This document shows positions 54,371 through 62,036 of a stretch of DNA of 64,000 nt, piece by piece. The notes under the pieces are model-generated. The model was not told the origin of the DNA. It saw only the letters and a program-made list of their open reading frames with translations, and ran no database searches. Source of the stretch: Bacteroidota bacterium (GTDB lineage: Bacteria; Bacteroidota; Bacteroidia; Cytophagales; Cytophagaceae). The translations under genes were made by a program, and so were the position numbers. The stretch spans positions 103,368-167,367 of the forward strand of contig JAEWYS010000013.1 in assembly GCA_023458555.1 (NCBI GenBank), in the 5' to 3' direction. Each line of letters starts with the position of its first letter. Within the stretch, counting starts at the first letter, position 1.

Positions 54371-54568
54371 ATGAAGCCCAAAAACCAGCGGAATATGAAA
54401 AGAATAGACTGGAATCCTGATCAGGCCAATGCTACTGAACAGGAAATGGAGTTTCGGTTGCGGTTTGCCCAATGGCCGTTTGAGAAGAAATGGAACTACC
54501 TTATGCGATTATTCAAGATGGGCAAACCCAAATCCTCTGTTGTTTGCAAAAGAAAGATCAAATGGTAA
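54371..54568 (+). CDS. Small hypothetical protein preceding a nucleotidyltransferase gene
   Basis: A 65-codon frame of basic, Trp-rich text: MKPKNQRNMKRIDWNPDQAN at the start and ending CKRKIKW. An in-frame ATG at 54395 could also serve. It overlaps the next gene by seven bases (ATGGTAA), so the two are translationally coupled. The layout (small basic gene, overlapping nucleotidyltransferase) is seen in two-gene toxin-antitoxin or AbiE-like modules, so it may be the partner of the nucleotidyltransferase. Function not proven. Confidence 0.6.
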   Translation: MKPKNQRNMKRIDWNPDQANATEQEMEFRLRFAQWPFEKKWNYLMRLFKMGKPKSSVVCKRKIKW

Positions 54569-55125
54569 TCGATGGCTTTTATAAAGAAGTACTGGATGTG
54601 CTGAATCAGAATCAGGTTCGGTTTTTATTGGTGGGTGGCTTGGCGGTTGGTTTTTATGGATATTCGAGATATACCGGCGATATGGATTTGTGGCTCGATG
54701 CGACCACACCCAATATGGCGCGACTGGGAAAAGCCTTGAAGCAGCTTGGCTACACAGATGAAGCCATTTTTCAGGTTATTAATGAAAGACCACCGGATCA
54801 TCCTACACCTATCCGATTGTTTGAAGAAAATGAGGAATTTAAGGTAGATCTTATGACCACGATCTACTATGAGCCTTTGACTTTTGAAGCCTGTTTTGGC
54901 AGAGCTTCCATACAGCAGCTACATAACTGCCATGTGCCGGTAATAGGATTGGAAGATCTCATTGAGATCAAGAGCCAAGCCAGGCGTCACGATGAAACAT
55001 TGAAGGATATGGTAGATGCTATGGAGCTCAGAAAGATATTGGAGCGAAACCAGTCCAAAACGATCTCTCCCCAACTCCCCTGGTGGAGAAGTCTCTTTTC
55101 ATACCTCAGCAAAAGGGGCAAATAA
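54562..55125 (+). CDS. Nucleotidyltransferase (AbiEii/DUF6036-like)
   Basis: About 187 residues from the ATG at 54562 (MVIDGFYKEVLDVLNQ); the frame extends left to 54490. It shows a polymerase-beta-fold nucleotidyltransferase motif: VGGLAVGFYGYSRYTGDMDL, ending in WLD, where the GG and the DxD carboxylates are typical; FKVDLMTTI provides the third carboxylate. Relatives are toxins of type IV abortive-infection modules (AbiEii) or related NTases. The overlapping small upstream gene may be its antitoxin. The gene ends 31 bases before leader 2. Confidence 0.75.
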   Translation: MVIDGFYKEVLDVLNQNQVRFLLVGGLAVGFYGYSRYTGDMDLWLDATTPNMARLGKALKQLGYTDEAIFQVINERPPDHPTPIRLFEENEEFKVDLMTTIYYEPLTFEACFGRASIQQLHNCHVPVIGLEDLIEIKSQARRHDETLKDMVDAMELRKILERNQSKTISPQLPWWRSLFSYLSKRGK

Positions 55126-55155
55126 TACACCACCACCGCTGTATTTATAGAGTCA

Positions 55156-55266
55156 CAGGATTCAAAAACCGGCTTATTTCTTTGACATTTTCTGTGTTTT
55201 GTCTCCGTTTTCTGATCCTGATATTGGCAATAAACCCTTGTAAAAAAGCCAACTAGTGAGACCTGT
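55156..55266. promoter_or_regulatory. CRISPR array 2 leader
   Basis: Homologous to leader 1: CAGGAT (55156) lies 111 bases before the first repeat and ATCCTGAT (55215) 52 bases before it, with TTGTAAAAAAGCCAACTA. The next gene to the left ends at 55125, so the leader occupies the whole gap. Confidence 0.75.
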
Positions 55267-56449
55267 GTTGTGGTAAATCTCACTAATTGGCAGAACGAAA
55301 GCAAATCACAACGCGAGGATATGGATAGGGTCTTGAATGGAGGTTGTGGTAAATCTCACTAATTGGCAGAACGAAAGCAAATCACAACGCAAAAATGAAC
55401 ACAATCTAAAAAAGAAGTGTTGTGGTAAATCTCACTAATTGGCAGAACGAAAGCAAATCACAACTCAGAACTTGTTTAAAACCAACTAAAAGTTGTTGTG
55501 GTAAATCTCACTAATTGGCAGAACGAAAGCAAATCACAACTGTACTGGTCGGATAAGGCCAAGGGGGAGGGTTGTGGTAAATCTCACTAATTGGCAGAAC
55601 GAAAGCAAATCACAACTTATAATCTTCTTCACTCAACTCACTTATGGTTGTGGTAAATCTCACTAATTGGCAGAACGAAAGCAAATCACAACCAAACTCT
55701 CAGCGTTCTATCTTCACCCTAAGTTGTGGTAAATCTCACTAATTGGCAGAACGAAAGCAAATCACAACCCCCATACCGGTCTACCTGCCAGCTATAATGT
55801 TGTGGTAAATCTCACTAATTGGCAGAACGAAAGCAAATCACAACTATTCAGTTCCTGTAGGCAACAGCTCCCATTGTGGTAAATCTCACTAATTGGCAGA
55901 ACGAAAGCAAATCACAACGAATTACGAATCAAAGTTTTTCCGAGCAATGTTGTGGTAAATCTCACTAATTGGCAGAACGAAAGCAAATCACAACGCCCAA
56001 CGCTGAATATATAGCGATAGTAGTGTTGTGGTAAATCTCACTAATTGGCAGAACGAAAGCAAATCACAACAATTTGAAGTAACGTATTTTAAGAAATGCG
56101 TTGTGGTAAATCTCACTAATTGGCAGAACGAAAGCAAATCACAACCAGGTTTTAATTCTCTTTTAAACAGCATTTGTTGTGGTAAATCTCACTAATTGGC
56201 AGAACGAAAGCTAATCACAACAAGGAACCTACCTTATATGGAAAGGTGTCAGTTGTGGTAAATCTCACTAATTGGCAGAACGAAAGCAAATCACAACAAA
56301 TGACAAGAACATCGTCTCTCTATGGTTGTTGTGGTAAATCTCACTAATTGGCAGAACGAAAGCAAATCACAACTATGTTTCGCGAACAAGTCATGAAGAG
56401 CGTGTTGTGGTAAATCTCACTAATTAGCAGAATGAAAGCAAATATAAAG
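55267..56449 (-). CRISPR. CRISPR array 2: 16 repeats (last degenerate), 15 spacers
   Basis: Sixteen 46-base repeats. The type repeat starts GTTGTGGTAAATCTCACTAA and has TTGGCAGAACGAAAG in the middle, then GCAAATCACAAC. Spacers are 28-30 bases. Repeat 9 (55873) starts with A instead of G, repeat 13 (56176) has GCTAATCAC instead of GCAAATCAC, and repeat 16 (56404-56449) is degenerate. It has the array-1-like middle (TTAGCAGAATGAAAG) and loses the final CACAAC (now ATAAAG). crRNAs are encoded on the minus strand; the leader is at the left. Confidence 0.97.
56439..56446 (-). promoter_or_regulatory. Candidate pre-crRNA promoter inside the degenerate repeat
   Basis: The changed bases of repeat 16 make the minus-strand sequence TATATTTG, an exact TAnnTTTG -7 element. 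Normal repeats in the array read GTGATTTG there. It points leftward, into array 2, the direction in which crRNAs must be transcribed. No good -33 element is seen. Confidence 0.45.
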
Positions 56450-56590
56450 AGAAGGGACTGTGGAAAAAAAGTCATTATTTTTTATTTGAGTGAAAAAATA
56501 TAGAATTAGTTAATTTAAATATCGTATTACGTAAACTATATTATCGTTTTGGTTAAAAAATCCTTGAAAAACAGTGTTTTTTGTATCGTT

Positions 56591-56622
56591 TATCTTTGGA
56601 TAATTAAACTTTTAATCCAAAG
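56591..56622 (+). promoter_or_regulatory. Promoter -7 element with overlapping palindrome before the 56626 gene
   Basis: TATCTTTG (56591-56598) is an exact TAnnTTTG element. CTTTGGAT (56594-56601) and ATCCAAAG (56615-56622) form an inverted repeat that overlaps it and ends four bases before the ATG. The overlap suggests autoregulation or repression. Based on consensus only. Confidence 0.45.
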
Positions 56623-56625
56623 ATT

Positions 56626-56946
56626 ATGGGACATTCAAAGGAACTAATTCTCTCACTTTTACGAGCGGATCTCAAAAATTCAAAACTTTTGTATGGTCTG
56701 GAAAAGGCCGGATTTACAGCCGACGATTTTTATACTGATCTCGACCGGCAGGTGCTGGAGCTGATGGGTTTTGGAAGGGAGCAGCGCAGTGACGAGCTTT
56801 ACCAACACTATCACCAGACCATAGAGCGCTTGGTGGAGGTGCCGCTGCCGGTATTTTTTGAAAACCTCAAGACCATGACACTTGAGCTGTACAACGAGCT
56901 GTTGCAATACAAAGTCGGCCTTATCGACGGCAAAGCAAGCCGATGA
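56626..56946 (+). CDS. Unidentified protein between CRISPR array 2 and tracrRNA
   Basis: A 106-residue soluble, helical protein: MGHSKELILSLLRADLKNSK, then a Glu/Leu-rich middle with DELYQHYHQTIERLVEVPLP, and a Leu-rich end. No zinc motif, transmembrane helix or known Cas/Csn2 feature is seen, and I do not recognise the family. It has its own promoter with a palindrome overlapping the -7 element. It is convergent with tracrRNA. Position within the CRISPR island could make it an accessory or regulatory (even anti-CRISPR-like) gene, but position is the only reason; it may equally be a passenger. Confidence 0.55.
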   Translation: MGHSKELILSLLRADLKNSKLLYGLEKAGFTADDFYTDLDRQVLELMGFGREQRSDELYQHYHQTIERLVEVPLPVFFENLKTMTLELYNELLQYKVGLIDGKASR

Positions 56947-57129
56947 CAGAAGTCTGCACTATTGTAGCAGCAAAAAAACCTGCCGGAACTGTAACCCCAA
57001 AATGAAAGAATAAGGAGTAGTTGCGGTAGATTTTTTCAAAATATTGCCAACCAAATGATTGTGTTTTCGGGGCAAAATTTGCAATATTAAACACCCTGAG
57101 AAAATAAACGCTTGAAGATTAGTGAGAGG

Positions 57130-57210
57130 AAAAAAGAATGCCCCGAAGATAGTCGAGGCGCTAAATGTTTTCACAACGGAATAATCCTTATTGTGATTTG
57201 CTTTCAAGAG
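57130..57210 (-). ncRNA. tracrRNA (core)
   Basis: On the minus strand: anti-repeat TTGAAAGCAAATCACAA (pairs with 15-16 bases of every repeat family), immediately followed by TAAGGATTATTCCG, the tracrRNA nexus-like motif seen after the anti-repeat of other II-C tracrRNAs. Then comes GTTGTGAAAACATTT, and a final hairpin GCCTCGA / TCGGGGC (57140-57159 on the plus strand). A T run (57130-57135) follows as an intrinsic terminator. The possible short-form promoter is TATCTTTA (plus coordinates 57211-57218) with TTG 20 bases upstream. The orientation shows crRNAs begin spacer then GTTGTGATTTGCTTTC. Confidence 0.85.
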
Positions 57211-57316
57211 TAAAGATAGAAGAAAAAATGATATCAGACAAGAGTTTAAAGCAATTCACAACTTACTATCCTCAAATCGCAACAAAAGATAGTAATTATA
57301 TTATTGTCTGATATCC
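57211..57316 (-). ncRNA. Possible tracrRNA long-form 5' extension (natural single-guide-like)
   Basis: Upstream of the tracrRNA on the same strand: GTTGTGAATTGCTTTAAA (RC of 57245-57262), which would pair 15 of 17 bases with the anti-repeat, preceded by a guide-like sequence ending GAGGATAGTAA (RC of 57263-57273). An exact -7 element TATATTTG (RC of 57320-57327) lies so that transcripts start near 57313. A 12-base inverted repeat (57230-57241 and 57304-57315) would bring the 5' end and linker together. Expression is unproven. Confidence 0.5.
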
Positions 57317-57401
57317 GCACAAATATATAATATGACAGGATAGTAAGGGTTTTTTAATGTTAAATTGGCGACATTTGTTCGGCAGATTAATTTTTTACTA
57401 G

Positions 57402-60400
57402 ATGAAAAAGAATGTACTTGGTCTCGATCTGGGCACCACATCCATCGGATTTGCTCATGTTATTGAAGGTGAGACACCGGAACAATCTCAAATTGTACAA
57501 ATCGGTACACGTGTCAATCCACTCACGACAGACGAGCAAACCAATTTTGAAAAAGGAAAGGCTGTTTCGGTCAATGCAGACAGAACCTTAAAACGTGGAG
57601 CAAGACGTAATCTTGACCGTTATCAGTTGCGCAGAGAAAATCTGATTGATGCTTTGTTAAAAGCACATATCATTTGCAAAGAAACGATTTTGGCTGAAGA
57701 TGGCAAACAAACTACACACGAAACATGGCGATTGCGTGCAAAATCGGTTACAGAAAAAATAGAAAAAGAAGAGTTGGCACGTGTCTTTTTGGCAATTAAT
57801 AAAAAACGAGGATATAAAAGCAGTCGCAAAGCCAAAAATGAGGATGAAGGGCAATTGATTGATGGTATGGCTATTGCCAAACGTTTGTATGAAGAAAACC
57901 TAACACCAGGGCAATTAGTATTTCGGCTTTTGCAGGAAGGCAAAAAGCATATTCCTGATTTTTATCGTTCGGATTTACAAGCGGAGTTTGACAAGGTTTG
58001 GAATGTCCAAAAGCAGTTTTATCCGGAAATTTTTACAGAAGAGTTTTACAAAAGTCTGAAAGGAAAAGGTCAAAGAGCTACCTCTGCATCTTTCTGGGGC
58101 GCTTATCAATTTAATATAGCTGATATTAAAGACATCGAAAATAGATTGAAAAACGAGAGGACCATCGGGCTAAATAATAGAGAGAAAAAGAAATTACAGG
58201 CGTACAAGTGGAGGAGTGATGCAGTTACTATCCAGTTGGAAAAAGAACAAGCAGCATATGTGCTTACTGAAATTAATGCCAATATCAATAATTCAAGCGG
58301 TTATCTCGGGGCTATTTCTGATCGGAGCAAGGAGTTGTTCTTTAATAAAGAAACCGTAGGGCAAAATCAGTATAAACAACTGTTGAAAAACCCACATACC
58401 CGATTGAAAAATCAGGTGTTTTATCGTCAGGATTATCTGGATGAATTTGAGGCAATCTGGCAAGAACAATCCAAGCATCATCCCGAACTTACGGAGGTAC
58501 TCAAATCTGAACTTAGAGACATTATCATTTTCTACCAACGTAAGCTCAAGTCGCAAAAAGGGTTGATAAGTTTTTGCGAGTTTGAATGGCAGGAGAAAAT
58601 CATCAATGGCAATAAGAAAATTATAGGATCTCGTGTTGCGCCCAAATCTTCACCTTTATTTCAGGAGTTTAAGATTTGGCAGATACTGAATAATATATTG
58701 GTGCGCAAAAAAGGTAGTAAAAAGCAAACTGCGAAAAATACCGGACAAGCAGCTTTGGTCGGCGAAGAGCAAGAAGTATTTGTTTTTGATTTGGAAACCA
58801 AAGAAAAACTATTTGATGAACTGAACCTAAAAGGAAATCTGACAGCCAGTAAGGTAATTGAACTATTGGGATATAAACCTGCGGATTGGGAATTGAACTA
58901 CACGGCTATTGAAGGCAATCGAACGAATAAAGCTCTGTACGAAGCCTACCTAAAAATATTGGATTTAGAAGGGTACGATGTAAAAGATTTACTCAAAGTA
59001 AGATCCAATAAAGATGAAGTGGAATTAGATGATTTGAACGTGCCGGCTTCTGAAATCAAAAATATGGTAAAGCAGATTTTTGAGAGTTTGAATATTAGTA
59101 CTCAAATTTTAGAATTTGATGCTGAATTGGACGGAAAGACTTTTGAGCAACAAGCTTCTTATCAGTTGTGGCACTTGTTGTTCTCCTACGAAGGCGATAC
59201 TTCGCCAAGTGGTAATGAAAAGCTGTATCAGCTATTAGAACAAAAGTTTGGTTTCAAAAGAGAGCACGCGCATATTTTAGCCAATGTGTCTTTGTCGGAT
59301 GATTATGGCAATCTTTCTACGAAAGCTATGCGGAATATTTATCCGTTTATCAAGGAATTACAGTATAGCAAAGCTTGTGCAGAAGCCGGTTATAATCATT
59401 CTGCATCATCATTGACCAAAGAAGAAATTTTAAGTCGACCATTAAAAGACAAGTTGGAACTGTTGAAGAAAAACAGCTTACGCAATCCTGTGGTGGAGAA
59501 GATTTTAAATCAATTGGTTAATGTGGTGAATGCGCTATTGGAGAAAAATAGAAAAAGCAATCCTGACTTTAGATTTGATGAAATACGTATAGAGCTTTCT
59601 CGTGAGCTGAAAAAGAATGCGAAAGAACGGGCAGAAATGACCACGAATATAAATGCTTCCAAAGCTGTTCATGAGAAAATTGTCAAGTTATTGCAGTCGG
59701 AGTTTGGTATTAAAAATCCGACACGTAACGATATCATCCGTTACCGTTTGTATGATGAGTTAAAAAGTAACGGCTATAAGGATTTGTATACCAACGAATA
59801 TATACCCCGAGAAATCTTATTCAGCAAGCAGATCGATATAGATCACATTATTCCGCAATCAAGGTTGTTTGATGATAGTTTTTCTAACAAAACGGTAGTA
59901 TATCGACAAACTAACTTGGATAAAGGGAACAAAACAACCTTTGATTATATCGAAGACAAATTTGGTGAAAAAGGATTGGAAGAATTTAAGTCCAGAATCG
60001 ATGCCCTTTATCAGTTAAATAGCAGGAATAGAGAAGAAGGTATTTCCAAAGCAAAATATCAAAAGCTACAGAAGAGAGCATTAGAGATTGGCGATGGATT
60101 TATAGAAAGAGATTTGCGGGATAGCCAATACATTGCAAAAAAAGCAAGATATCTTTTGTATGAGATTTGTCGTGTGGTAACACCCACTTCGGGAAGTGTT
60201 ACGGATAGATTGCGTGAAGATTGGGGCTTGGTCAATATTATGAAAGAGTTGAACTTGCCCAAATACCGGGCATTAGGCTTAACCGAAATGCAAGAGTGTA
60301 AATTTGGCAAGCAGATGGAAGTCATTAAAGATTGGACCAAACGGAATGACCACCGTCACCACGCTATGGATGCACTGACCGTTGCTTTTACAAAACATAG

Positions 60401-61742
60401 TCATATTCAATATCTCAACTACTTGAATGCCAAACACATTGATACACACAAAGAACACCGGAATATAAAAGGGATTGAAGAAAGAGAAACCACTTGGCAA
60501 TATGATGACCAAGGCAATAAAAAAAGGGTGTTCAACTTGCCTATTCCAGGTTTTCGATGGCAGGCAAAAGAACATTTAGAAAATGTATTGGTATCGCACA
60601 AGGCAAAAAACAAAGTAGTTACCAAAAACAAGAACAAAACCAAATCCAAAGACAGCGAAAAGGTAAAAACAGAGCTTACACCAAGAGGGCAGCTACACAA
60701 AGAAACTGTTTACGGTAGATATCGCTATTATGTCAATAAAGAAGAAAAAGTAAGTAGTAAATTTGATGAAGTAATGATTCAAAGAGTGAGTAATCCTCAG
60801 TTTAAAACTCTTTTATTACAACGTCTGCAAGAAAATGGCAACGACCCTAAGAAGGCATTCTCGGGTAAAAATGCTTTGAACAAAACTCCGATCTATCTCA
60901 ATGATGAAAGAACAGAAACTCTGCCCGAAACAGTGAAGCTAACTTGGTTGGAAGAGGATTACTCGATACGAAAAGATGTAACCCCCGACAACTTTAAAGA
61001 TGCAAAAAGCATCGAAAAAGTATTGGATGCGAAAGTGAAACAAGTTTTGCTTGACCGGCTCAAAGAATATGAGCATGATCCTAAGAAAGCATTTTCCGAA
61101 TTAGAGAAAAATCCGATTTGGTTGAACGAAGCAAAAGGTATTTCCATTAAGCGGGTTACTATTTCAGGTGTAAAGAATGCAGCGTTTTTGCATTACAAAA
61201 AAGACCATAAAGGGGAGTTTATATTGGATGACAGTGGCAAGAAAATACCTGTGGATTTTGTAAGCACCGGAAATAATCATCACGTAGCTATTTATAGGGA
61301 TGCGAATGGATGTTTACAAGAAAGGGTAGTTTCACTATTTGAGGCGGTGCAATTGGTCAATGCCGGAGAACCAGTTATAGACAAACAGTATCATCAAGGA
61401 TTAGGCTGGCAGTTTCTGTTCACCATGAAACAAAACGAGTATTTTGTATTCCCAAATGAAAAAACAGAATTTGATCCAAAGCAAATTGACTTGCTAGATC
61501 CGAAAAACAAAAAACTGATAAGTCCAAACTTGTTTAGAGTGCAGACAATATCAATTGTCCAATATGGGAATAATACTGTGAGAGATTTTAAATTCAGACA
61601 TCACTTAGAGACCACTGTTGATGACAAAAAAGAGTTACATGGGGTGACATATCAGCAAATTAAAAGTCTTTCTCCATTAGAGAAAATTGTCAAAGTTCGA
61701 GTCAATCATTTGGGAGATATTGTGAGTGTGGGGGAATATTAA
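57402..61742 (+). CDS. cas9: Type II-C CRISPR-associated endonuclease Cas9
   Basis: A 1446-residue Cas9 of the long Bacteroidota II-C type. RuvC-I: VLGLDLGTTSIGFAHV with D9. Arg-rich bridge helix about residues 60-90 (TLKRGARRNLDRYQLRRENL). RuvC-II: EIRIELSRELK with E731. HNH: DIDHIIPQS with H815, followed by SNKTVVYRQTNLDKGNK. RuvC-III: DHRHHAMDALTVAF with D990. The C-terminal PAM-interacting half has an internal repeat (NDPKKAFS...PIYLNDE and HDPKKAFS...PIWLNEA). All catalytic residues are present, so it should be active with the tracrRNA encoded divergently upstream. The coding style is lower in GC than cas1/cas2. Confidence 0.98.
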   Translation: MKKNVLGLDLGTTSIGFAHVIEGETPEQSQIVQIGTRVNPLTTDEQTNFEKGKAVSVNADRTLKRGARRNLDRYQLRRENLIDALLKAHIICKETILAEDGKQTTHETWRLRAKSVTEKIEKEELARVFLAINKKRGYKSSRKAKNEDEGQLIDGMAIAKRLYEENLTPGQLVFRLLQEGKKHIPDFYRSDLQAEFDKVWNVQKQFYPEIFTEEFYKSLKGKGQRATSASFWGAYQFNIADIKDIENRLKNERTIGLNNREKKKLQAYKWRSDAVTIQLEKEQAAYVLTEINANINNSSGYLGAISDRSKELFFNKETVGQNQYKQLLKNPHTRLKNQVFYRQDYLDEFEAIWQEQSKHHPELTEVLKSELRDIIIFYQRKLKSQKGLISFCEFEWQEKIINGNKKIIGSRVAPKSSPLFQEFKIWQILNNILVRKKGSKKQTAKNTGQAALVGEEQEVFVFDLETKEKLFDELNLKGNLTASKVIELLGYKPADWELNYTAIEGNRTNKALYEAYLKILDLEGYDVKDLLKVRSNKDEVELDDLNVPASEIKNMVKQIFESLNISTQILEFDAELDGKTFEQQASYQLWHLLFSYEGDTSPSGNEKLYQLLEQKFGFKREHAHILANVSLSDDYGNLSTKAMRNIYPFIKELQYSKACAEAGYNHSASSLTKEEILSRPLKDKLELLKKNSLRNPVVEKILNQLVNVVNALLEKNRKSNPDFRFDEIRIELSRELKKNAKERAEMTTNINASKAVHEKIVKLLQSEFGIKNPTRNDIIRYRLYDELKSNGYKDLYTNEYIPREILFSKQIDIDHIIPQSRLFDDSFSNKTVVYRQTNLDKGNKTTFDYIEDKFGEKGLEEFKSRIDALYQLNSRNREEGISKAKYQKLQKRALEIGDGFIERDLRDSQYIAKKARYLLYEICRVVTPTSGSVTDRLREDWGLVNIMKELNLPKYRALGLTEMQECKFGKQMEVIKDWTKRNDHRHHAMDALTVAFTKHSHIQYLNYLNAKHIDTHKEHRNIKGIEERETTWQYDDQGNKKRVFNLPIPGFRWQAKEHLENVLVSHKAKNKVVTKNKNKTKSKDSEKVKTELTPRGQLHKETVYGRYRYYVNKEEKVSSKFDEVMIQRVSNPQFKTLLLQRLQENGNDPKKAFSGKNALNKTPIYLNDERTETLPETVKLTWLEEDYSIRKDVTPDNFKDAKSIEKVLDAKVKQVLLDRLKEYEHDPKKAFSELEKNPIWLNEAKGISIKRVTISGVKNAAFLHYKKDHKGEFILDDSGKKIPVDFVSTGNNHHVAIYRDANGCLQERVVSLFEAVQLVNAGEPVIDKQYHQGLGWQFLFTMKQNEYFVFPNEKTEFDPKQIDLLDPKNKKLISPNLFRVQTISIVQYGNNTVRDFKFRHHLETTVDDKKELHGVTYQQIKSLSPLEKIVKVRVNHLGDIVSVGEY

Positions 61743-62036
61743 GAATCAATAAAATGCTCAATGTCGAAACGTCTTATCTCATTTGCAATAGTGAGATTGT
61801 GGTTTGGTGCTGATGCTCTTTATTTTATTTGCTTGATACGGATAAAAATGAGGCGGAGCTATCTTCAAATTTTCCCAAAGTTCCGAATTTTGGAAAAGTT
61901 TGAAGATAAAGCGAAGTCTTAAGCAGATAGTTTTCTAATTTATAATGATAGTTTGGGAAGTTTTTATTGCAGATTTTTTTAAACCAAAGCACCACATTTA
62001 TGTATTTATCCACATAGCTTTCTGTTGTGTGGTACT
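61743..62036. other. cas9-cas1 intergenic region with long hairpin
   Basis: A near-perfect inverted repeat pairs TATCTTCAAATTTTCC (61860-61875) with GGAAAAGTTTGAAGATA (61892-61908), with one unpaired base, around a 16-base spacer with more short pairing. It may be a terminator-like or boundary structure between the cas9 and cas1 transcripts. No gene is convincing in this gap. Confidence 0.5.

Noticed and set aside
55988..56173. Short minus-strand frames inside the CRISPR arrays (for example 55988-56173, 63510-63740)
   Set aside because: They are translations of repeats; the recurrent peptides follow the repeat period.
56450..56590. Additional CRISPR repeat or tracrRNA right of array 2
   Set aside because: The text beyond 56449 is AT-rich and has no repeat or anti-repeat similarity.
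57191..57296. tracrRNA on the plus strand (repeat-like TTGTGATTTGCTTTCA, antirepeat-like AAAGCAATTCACAAC, then a TTACTATC hairpin)
   Set aside because: The plus-strand reading lacks the TAAGG nexus and has no terminator after it; the minus strand has a near-perfect anti-repeat, nexus and terminator. The plus-strand pattern is a by-product of the self-complementary long RNA.
61825..62013. Minus-strand 62-codon frame between cas9 and cas1
   Set aside because: It covers the long inverted repeat and has no family resemblance; likely a chance frame.
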